From Verrucomicrobiota bacterium (GTDB lineage: Bacteria > Verrucomicrobiota > Verrucomicrobiia > Verrucomicrobiales > Akkermansiaceae), in assembly GCA_030835305.1 (NCBI GenBank), contig JAURPJ010000112.1, positions 1 through 64,000 of the forward strand: DNA of 64,000 nt. Reading direction: 5' to 3'. Shown one piece after another: positions 18,939 to 28,115 of the stretch (position 1 is its first letter; every line of letters starts with the position of its first letter). Below the pieces are notes generated by a model that searched no databases, was not told the DNA's origin, and saw only the letters and a list, made by a program, of their open reading frames with translations. A program made the position numbers and the translations under genes.

Positions 18939-19142
18939 TTAATGATCTGACTCTTTGGGATTCTGAAAGGGATTTGCCGGGTGAGCCAGCACAAAGCGTT
19001 CGCTGCGCGTAGTCACCACCTGTGCCAAGACTTCATCGCTCTGACCACTGATCACTTCATCCTTGATCCGATCGTTGCCAAGAAACGTAAAAATACGGCT
19101 GATAATTCCGCTGGATTTCTTGTCCTTCTTCTGATGAGCCAA
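18939..19142 (-). CDS. Possible small basic protein upstream of the dehydrogenase genes
   Basis: A 67-codon frame with a TTG start ends exactly where the small-subunit gene begins, which suggests coupling. It starts with a lysine-rich segment (HQKKDKKSS), has a short amphipathic part (SRIFTFLGND) and a polar tail. I recognise no family. The lack of an ATG and of a clear ribosome binding site argues against it, so it could equally be untranslated leader. Confidence 0.3.
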   Translation of the reverse strand: MAHQKKDKKSSGIISRIFTFLGNDRIKDEVISGQSDEVLAQVVTTRSERFVLAHPANPFQNPKESDH

Positions 19143-19714
19143 CAGGGAACGATCAAATTTCAGCCTGTCAGAATCCCGCCTACGCCTCCTTTTTTAGGTG
19201 TGAAATACTAATCGACACTCGCCCTGATATTCGGTGGTCACTTGCTGGCCGGGTAGGGAAGATGGGAGTGGCAGGTTTGCTCTCAGAGTTTTATGCGGAG
19301 TGCAGCCAATGACGATGCCACGAGACCTTGGACATGTAACACTTTTACTCTTCCCTCAGATTCGGAGGTAACTTGCGCTTTATTGCCATCGGGTGATCTG
19401 TAACGGGAAGCCACTTGTAGTGGTTTTTGATATCATCGAATTCGTTGAGGTAGCAGGCAAGTGCGGCCGCGACACGGGGCTGGCACATGACACAGGGTTA
19501 TTGGATAGGGATGCTAAGGTCAGCTTGGGCACACCTGCCGCTTGAAAAGGCAAGGTTTCGTTTGAACAGCTATGGGCTAAAGTCTTTATCGACCAATGGA
19601 CGCGAGTTCATGGACCGGAGAATATCCGGTTTCGAAAAGACTGCTTCGGACCGATTGCGAATGACTGCGCATTGCTTGTGAAACGTGCGTAATATTTGCG
19701 CCGTGAGTAAAACA
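19143..19714. other. Gene-poor stretch with possible gene remnants
   Basis: No complete gene is supported. On the minus strand, 19345-19488 encodes 47 residues from ATG (MCQPRVAAALACYLNEFDD, ending KLPPNLREE) that read like the tail of a real protein. On the plus strand, 19544-19690 reads FEQLWAKVFIDQWTRVHGPE and ends LLVKRA, also protein-like but without a start. Neither could be named. The stretch may hold decayed genes. Confidence 0.4.
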
Positions 19715-19738
19715 AATGGCGCTCATGTGAGCGCCATT
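19715..19738 (-). terminator. Hairpin terminator after proS
   Basis: A perfect inverted repeat with 11-base arms (AATGGCGCTCA / TGAGCGCCATT) and a two-base centre. Read on the minus strand it is followed by a T-rich stretch (TGTTTTACTC), and it lies 40 bases past the proS stop codon. That position and polarity fit a Rho-independent terminator for proS. Confidence 0.75.
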
Positions 19739-19778
19739 GGCGGTTGCGGGCCGTCCGTAGATAGATCCTGTGGAGCGG

Positions 19779-21302
19779 TTAGTAACTCCGTCCCCAGATC
19801 GCTCGGGACGTGGTTTGTCTGCCGGTCAGGACGCATGGGGCTTCAGGCTCATCCTGTTTGTCGTTGGGTAGGCACCGGACGGTGATCTTAAGGCGTTTGG
19901 AAATCTCTTCCTCCTCTTCACGTGATCCCGCCCACGGGGTGATGAGCCATCCGGGATTCTCGTTGGAATCATCCCAGTGTTTTTCAAAGGAGATCAGGTC
20001 GGTGCATTCCGTGATGTTTTCATTGCGGAATTCGCGAGCCCGCTCCAGCAGGGACTGGTGGATGTCATCGATAATCTCCAACACGTCGCGGAGAAATTCC
20101 TCCCTTTCCATGAAGGTCTTTTGGTTGGCAGCCTGATCCCGGCGTTGCAGGCAGACTTTGCCCTCTTCGAGGTCACGAGGGCCGATTTCAACACGGAGGG
20201 GGACCCCTTTTTTGACCCATTCCCATTTCTTAACGCCGCCGCCGAGGTCTCGCTTGTCGACATGAACGCGAAGTTTTTCACTTCCGTTGGATTGCTCGCG
20301 AAGGCGAACGGCGAGGGCTTCGCAGGCATCAATTATGGCATCGCGAGAGTCCTCCTTTGGCGTGACTGGGACAATGACAATTTGCTGGGGAGCCACCCGG
20401 GGTGGAAGAACCAATCCATCATCATCCGAGTGGGCCATGATCAGAGTCCCGACGAGGCGTGTCGAAACTCCCCACGAAGTGGTGTGAACATGTTGCTCCT
20501 TGTTGTCGCGGTCGACGAAGGTGATATTTTGGGCTTTGGCAAAATTTTGTCCGAGATAGTGCGAAGTGCCGGCTTGAATGGCCTTCTTGTCTTGGACCAT
20601 GGCTTCAACTGTCAGGGTGGCTTCTGCTCCGGGAAAGCGTTCGGCCTCTGTTTTTTCTCCCATGATGACAGGGATGGCGAGGAGGTCACGAATGGCGTCG
20701 GCATACAGCTGGTGAATCATGTGGGTTTCCGCAAGAGCTTCTTCCCTTGTTTCGTGAGCGGTGTGCCCCTCCTGCCAGAGGAATTCCGCGGTCCGGAGGA
20801 AAAGGCGCGGGCGCATTTCCCAGCGCATCACGTTGGCCCACTGATTGATCAGAAGCGGGAGGTCACGGTAGGAATTCGTCCAGCGGGAAAAGGCTGCTCC
20901 GATGATGGTTTCGGAAGTGGGGCGAATGACGTATGGCTCGGTCAGTTTGCCGGTGGGAATCATTCTGGTCTTACCGGTTTCGGGGTCCCTCGCGGCCTCG
21001 AGCCGATGGTGGGTCACGACGGCGCATTCGGTGGCGAAGCCTTCGGCGTGTTCAGCTTCTTTTTCCAAATAGGAAAGGGGGATCAAGAGGGGGAAGTAGG
21101 CATTCTCGTGGCCAGTGGCCTTAAAGCGTCCATCAAGGTCACGCTGTATGGCTTCCCAAATCGCAAAACCCCACGGCTTAATGACCATGCATCCACGGGT
21201 TTCAGAATTTTCAGCAAGGTCGGCAGCGCGGACGACTTGTTGATACCACTCGGGAAAGTTCTCTGATCGCGTGGGTGTGATTGCGTTTTTAGGCTTGGCC
21301 AT
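19779..21302 (-). CDS. proS: Prolyl-tRNA synthetase, archaeal/eukaryotic-type
   Basis: This 507-residue cytoplasmic enzyme charges tRNA-Pro with proline. The class II motifs are visible: RPTSETIIGAAFSRW (motif 2 area), the RTAEFLWQEGHTAH block, and HTTSWGVSTRLVGTLIMAHSD (motif 3 area). The anticodon-binding domain follows (QQIVIVPVTP), then a C-terminal zinc-domain-like region ending IWGRSY. There is no bacterial-type insertion domain, so it is the short archaeal/eukaryotic-like form that many bacteria also carry. The start is the ATG at 21302 (MAKPKNAITPTRSENF); the open frame extends further up but that part is not synthetase-like. It is divergent from the argA-like gene, with 123 bases between them. 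Confidence 0.96.
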   Translation of the reverse strand: MAKPKNAITPTRSENFPEWYQQVVRAADLAENSETRGCMVIKPWGFAIWEAIQRDLDGRFKATGHENAYFPLLIPLSYLEKEAEHAEGFATECAVVTHHRLEAARDPETGKTRMIPTGKLTEPYVIRPTSETIIGAAFSRWTNSYRDLPLLINQWANVMRWEMRPRLFLRTAEFLWQEGHTAHETREEALAETHMIHQLYADAIRDLLAIPVIMGEKTEAERFPGAEATLTVEAMVQDKKAIQAGTSHYLGQNFAKAQNITFVDRDNKEQHVHTTSWGVSTRLVGTLIMAHSDDDGLVLPPRVAPQQIVIVPVTPKEDSRDAIIDACEALAVRLREQSNGSEKLRVHVDKRDLGGGVKKWEWVKKGVPLRVEIGPRDLEEGKVCLQRRDQAANQKTFMEREEFLRDVLEIIDDIHQSLLERAREFRNENITECTDLISFEKHWDDSNENPGWLITPWAGSREEEEEISKRLKITVRCLPNDKQDEPEAPCVLTGRQTTSRAIWGRSY

Positions 21303-21425
21303 GACGGGCGGAGGATTAGGGAAAGTGGAAGCAAGGCAAAGGAAAAACGAGGTTTGGATTGAGAGAAATTTGACCGTATGACGCGGTGACTTGCCAATCT
21401 GATAAGGGTTTTCTAACATCCCGTT

Positions 21426-22463
21426 GTGCAAAGTGACCTTCGCGCCGTCCTCCAATACGTTCCGTTCTTCCGCGGGAAGACTTTTGTGTTGGTGTTGAAT
21501 GCTGCCCGGATGCCGGAATTGGCGCTTGCAGAATCGCTGCTCGATCTCATTGCGCTCCAACAAGTTGGCGTAAAACTTGTGGTCATTTCCACCGGCCGTG
21601 GCGAGGCCCAACTTGACCATTTGCTGATCGATGGTGAGTTGAGGTGGCAATCGACTGACTTGAAGAAAGATCAGGTTGAAGCGATCCTGAACCGCGGCCA
21701 ATTGGCTCTGATCGAGAAGCCCGGATTGGAAGGTCTCGGTGATGAATTGGTGGAGTTTGCCGGTTCGCTAGGGGCTTTTAAGTTGATTATACTCCTTCCC
21801 GCGAAAGTGGCGGGCGGCAATGCCATTTCGAGCGAGGACGCAATGAAGTGGCAGGGAGAGGGTCGGGACTTGCTGAGTCGGGCAGCGGAAGTCTGCAATC
21901 GCGGGATTCCCCGGGTTCATCTTTTGAACGAAAGTCACCAAGGTGTGCTGATGGACGAGTTGTTCTCGAACGAAGGTGTTGGAGTCATGGTGTATGACGA
22001 TGACTATCTTTCGATTCGGCCGATTGCTCCTGATGATATTTCCGAGCTCTTGGCCATGGTGGGACGTTCAATGCGGGATGCCCACCTTGTGCCGCGTTCC
22101 TATGATGAAATTGAGACGTCGCTGGATGATTTTTTGGTGATGACAATCGACGGCAACGTGGTGGGTTGTGTGGCTCTGCATTGCTCAGATGAACCGAGGT
22201 GCGCCGAGATTGCATGTCTCTATGTCAAACAAAGCCATGGTGGTCAGGGATACGGGCAATTGCTGGTGAAAGCGGCCGAAGAGAGAGCCCGGGGATTTGG
22301 AATTCCGTGGGTATTTGCCCTCAGCACGAGAGCGGTCGATTTTTTTATGAATCAGCTGAAATATGAGCCCTGCCCGATTGAAGTGCTTCCCCATTTCCGC
22401 CAGGAAAGATTGAGAGCAAGTGGAAGGGAATCATCAGTGATCCGGAAGGTGATCAGCAGGTGA
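21426..22463 (+). CDS. argA: N-acetylglutamate synthase-like protein (amino acid kinase-like + GNAT)
   Basis: This 345-residue protein resembles bacterial amino-acid N-acetyltransferase (ArgA), which makes N-acetylglutamate in the first step of arginine synthesis. Residues about 1-180 look like a reduced amino acid kinase-type domain (KTFVLVLNAARMPE), and residues about 190-320 are a GNAT domain with acetyl-CoA-binding QSHGGQGYGQLL and the family-typical ALSTRAVDFF. The start is a GTG at 21426. The N-terminal domain is shorter and more divergent than in E. coli ArgA, so arginine feedback may differ. Its stop codon touches the stop codon of the converging DUF4340 gene, with no base between. 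Confidence 0.8.
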   Translation: MQSDLRAVLQYVPFFRGKTFVLVLNAARMPELALAESLLDLIALQQVGVKLVVISTGRGEAQLDHLLIDGELRWQSTDLKKDQVEAILNRGQLALIEKPGLEGLGDELVEFAGSLGAFKLIILLPAKVAGGNAISSEDAMKWQGEGRDLLSRAAEVCNRGIPRVHLLNESHQGVLMDELFSNEGVGVMVYDDDYLSIRPIAPDDISELLAMVGRSMRDAHLVPRSYDEIETSLDDFLVMTIDGNVVGCVALHCSDEPRCAEIACLYVKQSHGGQGYGQLLVKAAEERARGFGIPWVFALSTRAVDFFMNQLKYEPCPIEVLPHFRQERLRASGRESSVIRKVISR

Positions 22464-24704
22464 CTATTCTTCAAGTAGTTGAACCGACAAACGTTGGACG
22501 GTTGACAAATCGATGAGGAAGTAGCTTGGATTGGTATCGGTCTTGCCGAAAAGCAGGCGGTTGGTTTGGCTTTCGACAATTTGTGAGATATTCAACTGCC
22601 GCCGGACGGTTCCAATCGGCTTTCCAGTTTCATCAATCTCTTCGACAAGCACGGTGATTTGAAGGTCGGGTTCGATCAATCGATTTGCCGCATCTTCGAC
22701 CATTGGACCAATCCATTTTTTCACCTCGATGTCGGTAAGTTTTTTGAGGAGTTTTTCGGCTTTGTTGATGTTGAGTAGAGCTGTGACGTCCTTGCCCGAT
22801 CGGGTTGCGGACCATTCCGAGGCGTAGAAGTTATAAGTTAAATCCAAGGCCTTTTCACCTTTCTTTTCAATCGAGAGTCCGTTGATTTCAAACCGGTTGA
22901 TGTTCCAGAGGCGCTCGCCCTGCCATTGGTAGGCTTCCAGCGGCATTTGCCCGATTTTATCCGCTCCGATTTCGACCACGTGCGGGGAATGGTAGCCCTT
23001 TTCATCGAGCCGGTTGGCAAAGAAGTGCCGGGTGTTGACCCTCCCAAGATGAATCGTAACTTCCCCCACTTGCACTACCTTTGGCTTGTCAAGTCCCAGT
23101 AATTCGAGTCCGGTTGCCTGGCTGGTAAGGTTGTTGCCGGGGCGGGCTACGAATTCCAGTTCGCGATGTTTGCCCCCTTTGAGGCTGGCCTCATAAGCTT
23201 CCTCGGAAATTTCCAACGGGCGACCATTGTCCGCACGGCGAGCGAAGTATTGTGGACGAAGCTTTTCCCCCACGACGAAGGTGGCGGGTTCTGCATCCTT
23301 GAGATTGATGAGGATTTTCCGGATGGGTTGATCGAGCCCGTATTCGGCTGGGTCGGTTGAGGCGTCATTGGTGAAGCTTTTCACCTCGTTCTTGAAGAGG
23401 GCCTGAAAAAGCTCGTTGATTTGAAAGATGTTGGCAGGGCCATCGTACTGCGCCCGTTGCAAGGATAGGGGATCTTCCTGAAACACCTTGGCATACCAGC
23501 GCCGGGCGCGTTCATGGGGATTCATTTCAAGGGTGAGATCGACGGCCCGGCCCATGAAGTCGCTTATTTTGATTGATTCCACTTGTCTGACCTGAAGTGA
23601 GGTCATGGTGCGACTGCGGATGGTGTTCACACTCCGGGGAATGCTGTCGAGAATGGTGCCCGGCCCGTTTGGAACCAGAAGGACAGCGGATCTTTTTTTC
23701 TTGGGGCTTTCCGAGACGATGACGGGTATCGAGGTGACCTGGTCATTTTCCGGAGGATAGAATATTGCCGTAACCGGAGTGCTTAGGGAACCGTCTGGAA
23801 GGTAATAACTGATGCTGATGGTATAATCGATGTTATCGGCGAGAGGGTCGGGAAGAGCGAGTGCTGATTCGTCAAGAACGGCACCTGCTTGTAGAGAGGC
23901 TAGGTCACCGAGAAGCTTGTTGATGGCAGAGGGGCTGCTGGCAAGTTCGTAGGGTTTGGTGATCCTCCAGTCATCGGTTTTAGAGAGGCCATCGCGCTTT
24001 AAGGTGATCTCGGAATTTTTTTCCTTGATCGTGATTTCCCCGGCAAAGCCCGGAGAGTTGTAAAAGACACGGTGATCGCGGAAGACTTTGAGGCCCCCGG
24101 CAAAGTAGTCCCGCATCTTGTCTTCCCGGATTTTGGGATCGGGGATATCACTGCAGACGTAGAGATAATCTTCCTGGGCTTCCTCGGCGGGGTTGATGAT
24201 TAGAGTCGGGAAGCTGGGAGGAGGAGCGGTGGGGTCTTCCGACTTGAAATCAGGATCGAATCCCCGCCAGCTGGTATACCGGCCCATTTTAAAGTGGCAT
24301 ACCGGCCCTCCTGATTTGTCGAACATTTGGACTTCGATCCTAGACTTTTTCAGTCCGTAGTCAGCCATATCCTTGACCTCCTCCCGCTTAATCACGTCCT
24401 CAATTCGTAACTTAGCGGCAAATTCGACCAGTGCGCGAACAGCGCGGGCATCAGCGTAGTCGTCCCAAGGTTCTTTGATCAACCAGACTCCACCCGCCTT
24501 GACGAGTTCAGCACGGGTGCCATCGCTGTTAAGAATGTTGATACGCCCGACGTCAGCCGGATCGAATTGATACAAGGTACCGCCTGCCTTCAAAGGTGGA
24601 GCTCCGAAGATGAAATACAGATTACCATGGAGCTGGTGCATCACCGTAAGAAAGCCAAGCCCGGCGGTGATCAGGGTGATAAAAAGGGTGGGCAGAATTC
24701 TCAT
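22464..24704 (-). CDS. DUF4340 membrane-anchored protein of the Gld-like operon
   Basis: This 746-residue protein has one N-terminal membrane segment (residues about 4-22) and a long extracytoplasmic part. Repeated stretches such as FDPADVGRINILNSDG and LVKAGGVWLIKEPWDD match DUF4340, which often occurs beside Gld-type ABC transporter genes. It is the last of four minus-strand genes spaced 11-12 bases apart. The family has no established activity. A role as the periplasmic partner of the ABC complex is inferred from the gene order. The long beta-rich body probably contains two or three DUF4340 repeats. Confidence 0.85.
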   Translation of the reverse strand: MRILPTLFITLITAGLGFLTVMHQLHGNLYFIFGAPPLKAGGTLYQFDPADVGRINILNSDGTRAELVKAGGVWLIKEPWDDYADARAVRALVEFAAKLRIEDVIKREEVKDMADYGLKKSRIEVQMFDKSGGPVCHFKMGRYTSWRGFDPDFKSEDPTAPPPSFPTLIINPAEEAQEDYLYVCSDIPDPKIREDKMRDYFAGGLKVFRDHRVFYNSPGFAGEITIKEKNSEITLKRDGLSKTDDWRITKPYELASSPSAINKLLGDLASLQAGAVLDESALALPDPLADNIDYTISISYYLPDGSLSTPVTAIFYPPENDQVTSIPVIVSESPKKKRSAVLLVPNGPGTILDSIPRSVNTIRSRTMTSLQVRQVESIKISDFMGRAVDLTLEMNPHERARRWYAKVFQEDPLSLQRAQYDGPANIFQINELFQALFKNEVKSFTNDASTDPAEYGLDQPIRKILINLKDAEPATFVVGEKLRPQYFARRADNGRPLEISEEAYEASLKGGKHRELEFVARPGNNLTSQATGLELLGLDKPKVVQVGEVTIHLGRVNTRHFFANRLDEKGYHSPHVVEIGADKIGQMPLEAYQWQGERLWNINRFEINGLSIEKKGEKALDLTYNFYASEWSATRSGKDVTALLNINKAEKLLKKLTDIEVKKWIGPMVEDAANRLIEPDLQITVLVEEIDETGKPIGTVRRQLNISQIVESQTNRLLFGKTDTNPSYFLIDLSTVQRLSVQLLEE

Positions 24705-24715
24705 GGTAGAACACT

Positions 24716-26275
24716 TTAGGCCCGGCGAATGTTCCAGACGAACATGGCGACCATGAAGAGGCCTACCGGAATGAAAAAGAGGAAGATGTTACTGAGGAAC
24801 TTAACCTCGTCTTTAATAAGATTCAACTTTCGGCGCTGGAGGCTTCGAGGACCGATTCCCATCAATTCCTCCCGCCCAAGGAGCCAGTAGGTCGAGTTTT
24901 TAACGAAGTCGAGTTGCTCGTTGCCAAGCCGGGTGGGGTCGAGGAAATCCGAGGTTGAAAGAACGATCATCTTCGAAACATTAGCGGCGGTGTCATCAGC
25001 ATTGGCATTGCCTCTGATGACAGCGGCTCCGATTGAAAGAGGGCCGCTGTAGTCCGCGTCATCGTCATATTTTGGATTGGCTTTCTTGTAGTCGGTCTCT
25101 CCCCAGAATTCCGGAGCTGTTTCAATGAGACTGTATGCTTGAATTCTATTGGTGACGAGGTCCTCTGCGCCTTCCCGAACCTCGAGGCTGCTGATCCGCC
25201 CTTCGAAGGGAACGGACTTCATCTCAAGGCTTCCATTTATGCCAAGTCCGGCACCAGCGGTGAAGGTGGCGAGGACCTGGTTTTCGGTTCTTCCATTTCG
25301 GGTGCGAATGATCCGGTCGTTACGCGGGGTGACTCCGTTCTTTCGAAGAAAGGCCCGCAAATTAATGGGGCGGGTGCTTGGAGTTAGATAGGCGATGATC
25401 GCGGAGGAAGGTCGTTTCCAGTAATTCTCAAGAACCTCGATCTCATTGGGCTCAAAATCATATTCGGGAGCTACAATAACCAGCCCTTCGGCATTGTCGG
25501 GGATTTTATCGACCTGCGAAATTTTGATCGGAAGAAGAAGAATGTTCTGCTTTTGAAGAGCCTCGCTAATGACTTGCAGGGGAGATCCGGTCGCGGTGAC
25601 CTCAAGATCGCTTTTGTCTTCGACAAGAAACATGATGCGGGGCTTGCCTTCGATCGCTGATTGAAGCATCGAACTGAGCAAATCTTCATCCTGAAAGCCG
25701 ACGGGGCGTCTTTGGTTGTTGACGTCGCTTCGGCTGATTACCATTGACTTGGCGGGAAGGTAGCGCAAATGGCTGGTGACATCTTCGATTGCCTCAACCG
25801 AGTTAGCTGCAGCCCCCTCGCGGGCGTCGATAATAAAAATATCGTCTTCAAATAATTTATCTGCAAGGAGGTCTCCGTAGTTGTTTTGAATTTCGAAGGC
25901 GCGGTCCTTGTCCCGAATAGGATCGAGGTATTCCAATTTTACTTTCCCCTTCGAAAGCCGCTTGTATTCCTCGACAACTGGACGGAGGCGCGAGTAGTAG
26001 GGAGATGATTTCCGAAGGGCCGCGATAATTTTAATGGGCTCGTCCCGGTCTTGGACGCCGGATGATGCGAGAAGTTTTTCGGTCGCCTCTGAGAGGGTGA
26101 AAGAGTTGCTCTCGGTGAGATCCCAGCGGTTGTGAAAAGAGAATGCCAGGTAGTAAATGAGAATTAGCGATAGGAGTGCGAATACGATTTGAAGAACAGC
26201 CCGTAAACCAAGTCCCAGTCGTTTGACCGGACGTGGTGGAGGTGCCATGTCGAAGTTGGAGTCTGTGTCAGCCAT
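24716..26275 (-). CDS. GldG-like ABC transporter auxiliary protein
   Basis: This 519-residue protein has a cytoplasmic N-terminus, a membrane helix near 25-47, a large extracytoplasmic domain with the GldG/ABC_transp_aux pattern (RWDLTESNSFTLSEAT, then VKLEYLDPIRD), and a C-terminal helix (FLFFIPVGLFMVAMFVWNIR). In Bacteroidota GldG partners with GldF and GldA in an ABC transporter linked to gliding. In verrucomicrobia and other bacteria the same set occurs without known gliding, and its cargo is unknown. The gene lies between the permease and the DUF4340 gene in one operon. Confidence 0.88.
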   Translation of the reverse strand: MADTDSNFDMAPPPRPVKRLGLGLRAVLQIVFALLSLILIYYLAFSFHNRWDLTESNSFTLSEATEKLLASSGVQDRDEPIKIIAALRKSSPYYSRLRPVVEEYKRLSKGKVKLEYLDPIRDKDRAFEIQNNYGDLLADKLFEDDIFIIDAREGAAANSVEAIEDVTSHLRYLPAKSMVISRSDVNNQRRPVGFQDEDLLSSMLQSAIEGKPRIMFLVEDKSDLEVTATGSPLQVISEALQKQNILLLPIKISQVDKIPDNAEGLVIVAPEYDFEPNEIEVLENYWKRPSSAIIAYLTPSTRPINLRAFLRKNGVTPRNDRIIRTRNGRTENQVLATFTAGAGLGINGSLEMKSVPFEGRISSLEVREGAEDLVTNRIQAYSLIETAPEFWGETDYKKANPKYDDDADYSGPLSIGAAVIRGNANADDTAANVSKMIVLSTSDFLDPTRLGNEQLDFVKNSTYWLLGREELMGIGPRSLQRRKLNLIKDEVKFLSNIFLFFIPVGLFMVAMFVWNIRRA

Positions 26276-26287
26276 GGGTCCGGATGA

Positions 26288-27040
26288 TCAGGGTTTCCAG
26301 CGACGGAAATCCAAAAGGTGATAGGTTAGGAGCAGGAAAAAGGCAGAGGTGGAGAGGTAAAAAACGAGCGTTCTGCTGTCGATCAATCCACGGGTGAAAT
26401 CGGTGAGATGAATCGGCGATGAGATGAAGTTGAAGAAGGCGGCCGCCGGAATCTGATCGCCGAAGAATTGGGGGATGAATCCCAGGAAAACATGAAAAAT
26501 CAAAATCGAGGTGCAGACGACCCCGGCAATGATTTGGCTCGAGGTGAGAGCCGATGCCAGGCATCCAAAAGTTGTGAAAAGCATGCCCATGAGGGCAATG
26601 ATCAGGAATGCCCCCAAGAGCTCGCCTTTATTAAACGGGGGAGGGACATCGGTGATCACTGTGAAAAGGTAGAAATGCATCGCTGCGGCAATCCAGAGCG
26701 AAAGGAAAGTGGTGTAGGCTGCGCCGAACTTTGATAAAATCACCTGCCAGGTGCGCACGGGCGCTGTGAGGAGACCCTCGATCGTTCCGGATCGGTTTTC
26801 CTCGGAAAACAATCTCATTGTGAGGACCGGGAATAGGAAGAGGAAATAGATTCCAAAAATTGGTGAAGTGAAAGTTGCGAAGACCAGGCTTTCGGACATG
26901 GCGTTGTCTGAAAATTGCTTAAAAGTGGCAGTCAGGGCAAAGCCCTGCATGATTGCCGCGAAACACAAAATGAGCCATCCGAAGGGACTGAGAAAGTAAG
27001 ACTTCAATTCCTTGAAGTAAAGAATTCGAAAGATGCGCAT
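26288..27040 (-). CDS. GldF-like ABC-2 permease
   Basis: This 250-residue inner-membrane protein has six predicted membrane segments and the ABC-2 permease pattern, including RLFSEENRSGTIEGLLTAPV, which is characteristic of GldF/NosY-like permeases. It starts with a short cytoplasmic segment (IFRILYFKELKSYF) typical of the family. It should form the channel with the ATPase encoded 12 bases upstream and the GldG-like protein encoded 12 bases downstream. The substrate is unknown. Confidence 0.9.
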   Translation of the reverse strand: MRIFRILYFKELKSYFLSPFGWLILCFAAIMQGFALTATFKQFSDNAMSESLVFATFTSPIFGIYFLFLFPVLTMRLFSEENRSGTIEGLLTAPVRTWQVILSKFGAAYTTFLSLWIAAAMHFYLFTVITDVPPPFNKGELLGAFLIIALMGMLFTTFGCLASALTSSQIIAGVVCTSILIFHVFLGFIPQFFGDQIPAAAFFNFISSPIHLTDFTRGLIDSRTLVFYLSTSAFFLLLTYHLLDFRRWKP

Positions 27041-27052
27041 GGGTTTGTAGGC

Positions 27053-27985
27053 TTAATCTTTGCGGGTGAGTTCGATGAAAACTTCTTCTAGCGTGCCGAT
27101 CCGGCGGCCGAGGGACCGGAGTGGCCACTTTTTCTCGGCGGCGAGATTGCCAATCTTAACCCGGGTGTCGGTTTTTGGGGCGGCGAAGACGGTGAAGCGA
27201 TTCCAGCCATCTTGAAGTGGCTCGCCGACTACTCGGGTTACTTCTTCTAAATCAGAAATGATTTCTTCGACCTCGGTCCTTGGTGCTTGGAGTTCAATGG
27301 TGACCCTTCCGGCACGTCGCATGGAGCTGATGAGGTTCTCAGGCGTATCTGCGGCCTTAATTTTGCCATCGTCGATAATCACCACCTTGTTACAGGTCAT
27401 TTCGACCTCGCTGAGAATGTGAGTTGAGATAAGAATTGTGTGTTTTTCACCAAGATTCTTGATGAGGCGGCGAATCGCGCGGATCTGGTTCGGGTCAAGT
27501 CCGTTGGTGGGCTCGTCCAAAATCAGTAAATCGGGCTCGTGAATCAGCGCGTCAGCTAAACCGACCCGCTGGCGATATCCTTTGGAGAGCGTTTTGATCA
27601 TTTTACGGCGGACTTGTGTGAGTCCGCAGGTCTCCATGACCTCGCTCATGCGCTTGCGCAGCCGGCTTCCCGAAAGTCCCCGGAGTCCACCGCGAAATCG
27701 CAGGTATTCCTTGACCCTCATATCGGTGTAAAGGGGAACGTTTTCTGGCATGTAGCCGATTTTTTTTCGAACTTCAAGGGATTCGCGGAAGATGTCTTTT
27801 CCGGCAATTCGTGCCGCACCCGATGTTGGCGGGAGGAAACCTGTCAGCATTTTCAGGGTGGTTGATTTTCCGGCACCGTTAGGACCAAGAAAGCCGACAA
27901 TCTCTCCCCGAGTGACCTCGAAGGAAATTTGGTCGACCGCCTTGTGGCGCCCATAGCTCTTGCAGAGACTTGAAATCTCGATCAT
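27053..27985 (-). CDS. GldA-like ABC transporter ATPase
   Basis: This 310-residue cytoplasmic ATPase has the full nucleotide-binding set: Walker A (GPNGAGKSTT, residues about 34-43), Q-loop, ABC signature LSKGYRQRVGL, Walker B (LLILDEPTNGLDP), and the switch His in STHILSE. The C-terminal 80 residues match the extension of the CcmA/GldA group. It is the first gene of a four-gene minus-strand operon (ATPase, permease, GldG-like, DUF4340). It is divergent from sucA, with 130 bases between the two starts. ATP hydrolysis would power the associated membrane complex. Confidence 0.95.
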   Translation of the reverse strand: MIEISSLCKSYGRHKAVDQISFEVTRGEIVGFLGPNGAGKSTTLKMLTGFLPPTSGAARIAGKDIFRESLEVRKKIGYMPENVPLYTDMRVKEYLRFRGGLRGLSGSRLRKRMSEVMETCGLTQVRRKMIKTLSKGYRQRVGLADALIHEPDLLILDEPTNGLDPNQIRAIRRLIKNLGEKHTILISTHILSEVEMTCNKVVIIDDGKIKAADTPENLISSMRRAGRVTIELQAPRTEVEEIISDLEEVTRVVGEPLQDGWNRFTVFAAPKTDTRVKIGNLAAEKKWPLRSLGRRIGTLEEVFIELTRKD

Positions 27986-28115
27986 GGGTATTTTTTTTAG
28001 AGAATCGTTGGTGCGGGTTGACTCCCGGAGGTGTGCGGATTAACTAACGGTACTGTTCACGCCGTTCCAAGCCTGAATGTCATTCTTTCGCGATAAACGT
28101 CCCTCCTAATTACAA

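Noticed and set aside
19977-21266. Long plus-strand open frame (429 codons) opposite proS
   Set aside because: Antisense shadow of a well-supported synthetase.
13443-21399. Recurring GTGACTTGC-like short motif near 13443, 13713, 19230 and 21389
   Set aside because: The matches vary and lie at different distances from starts; not enough to call a shared regulatory site.
28018-28046. TTGACT, 17 bases, TAACTA upstream of sucA as a sigma-70 promoter
   Set aside because: The -10 match is poor (two of six bases), so it is not called.
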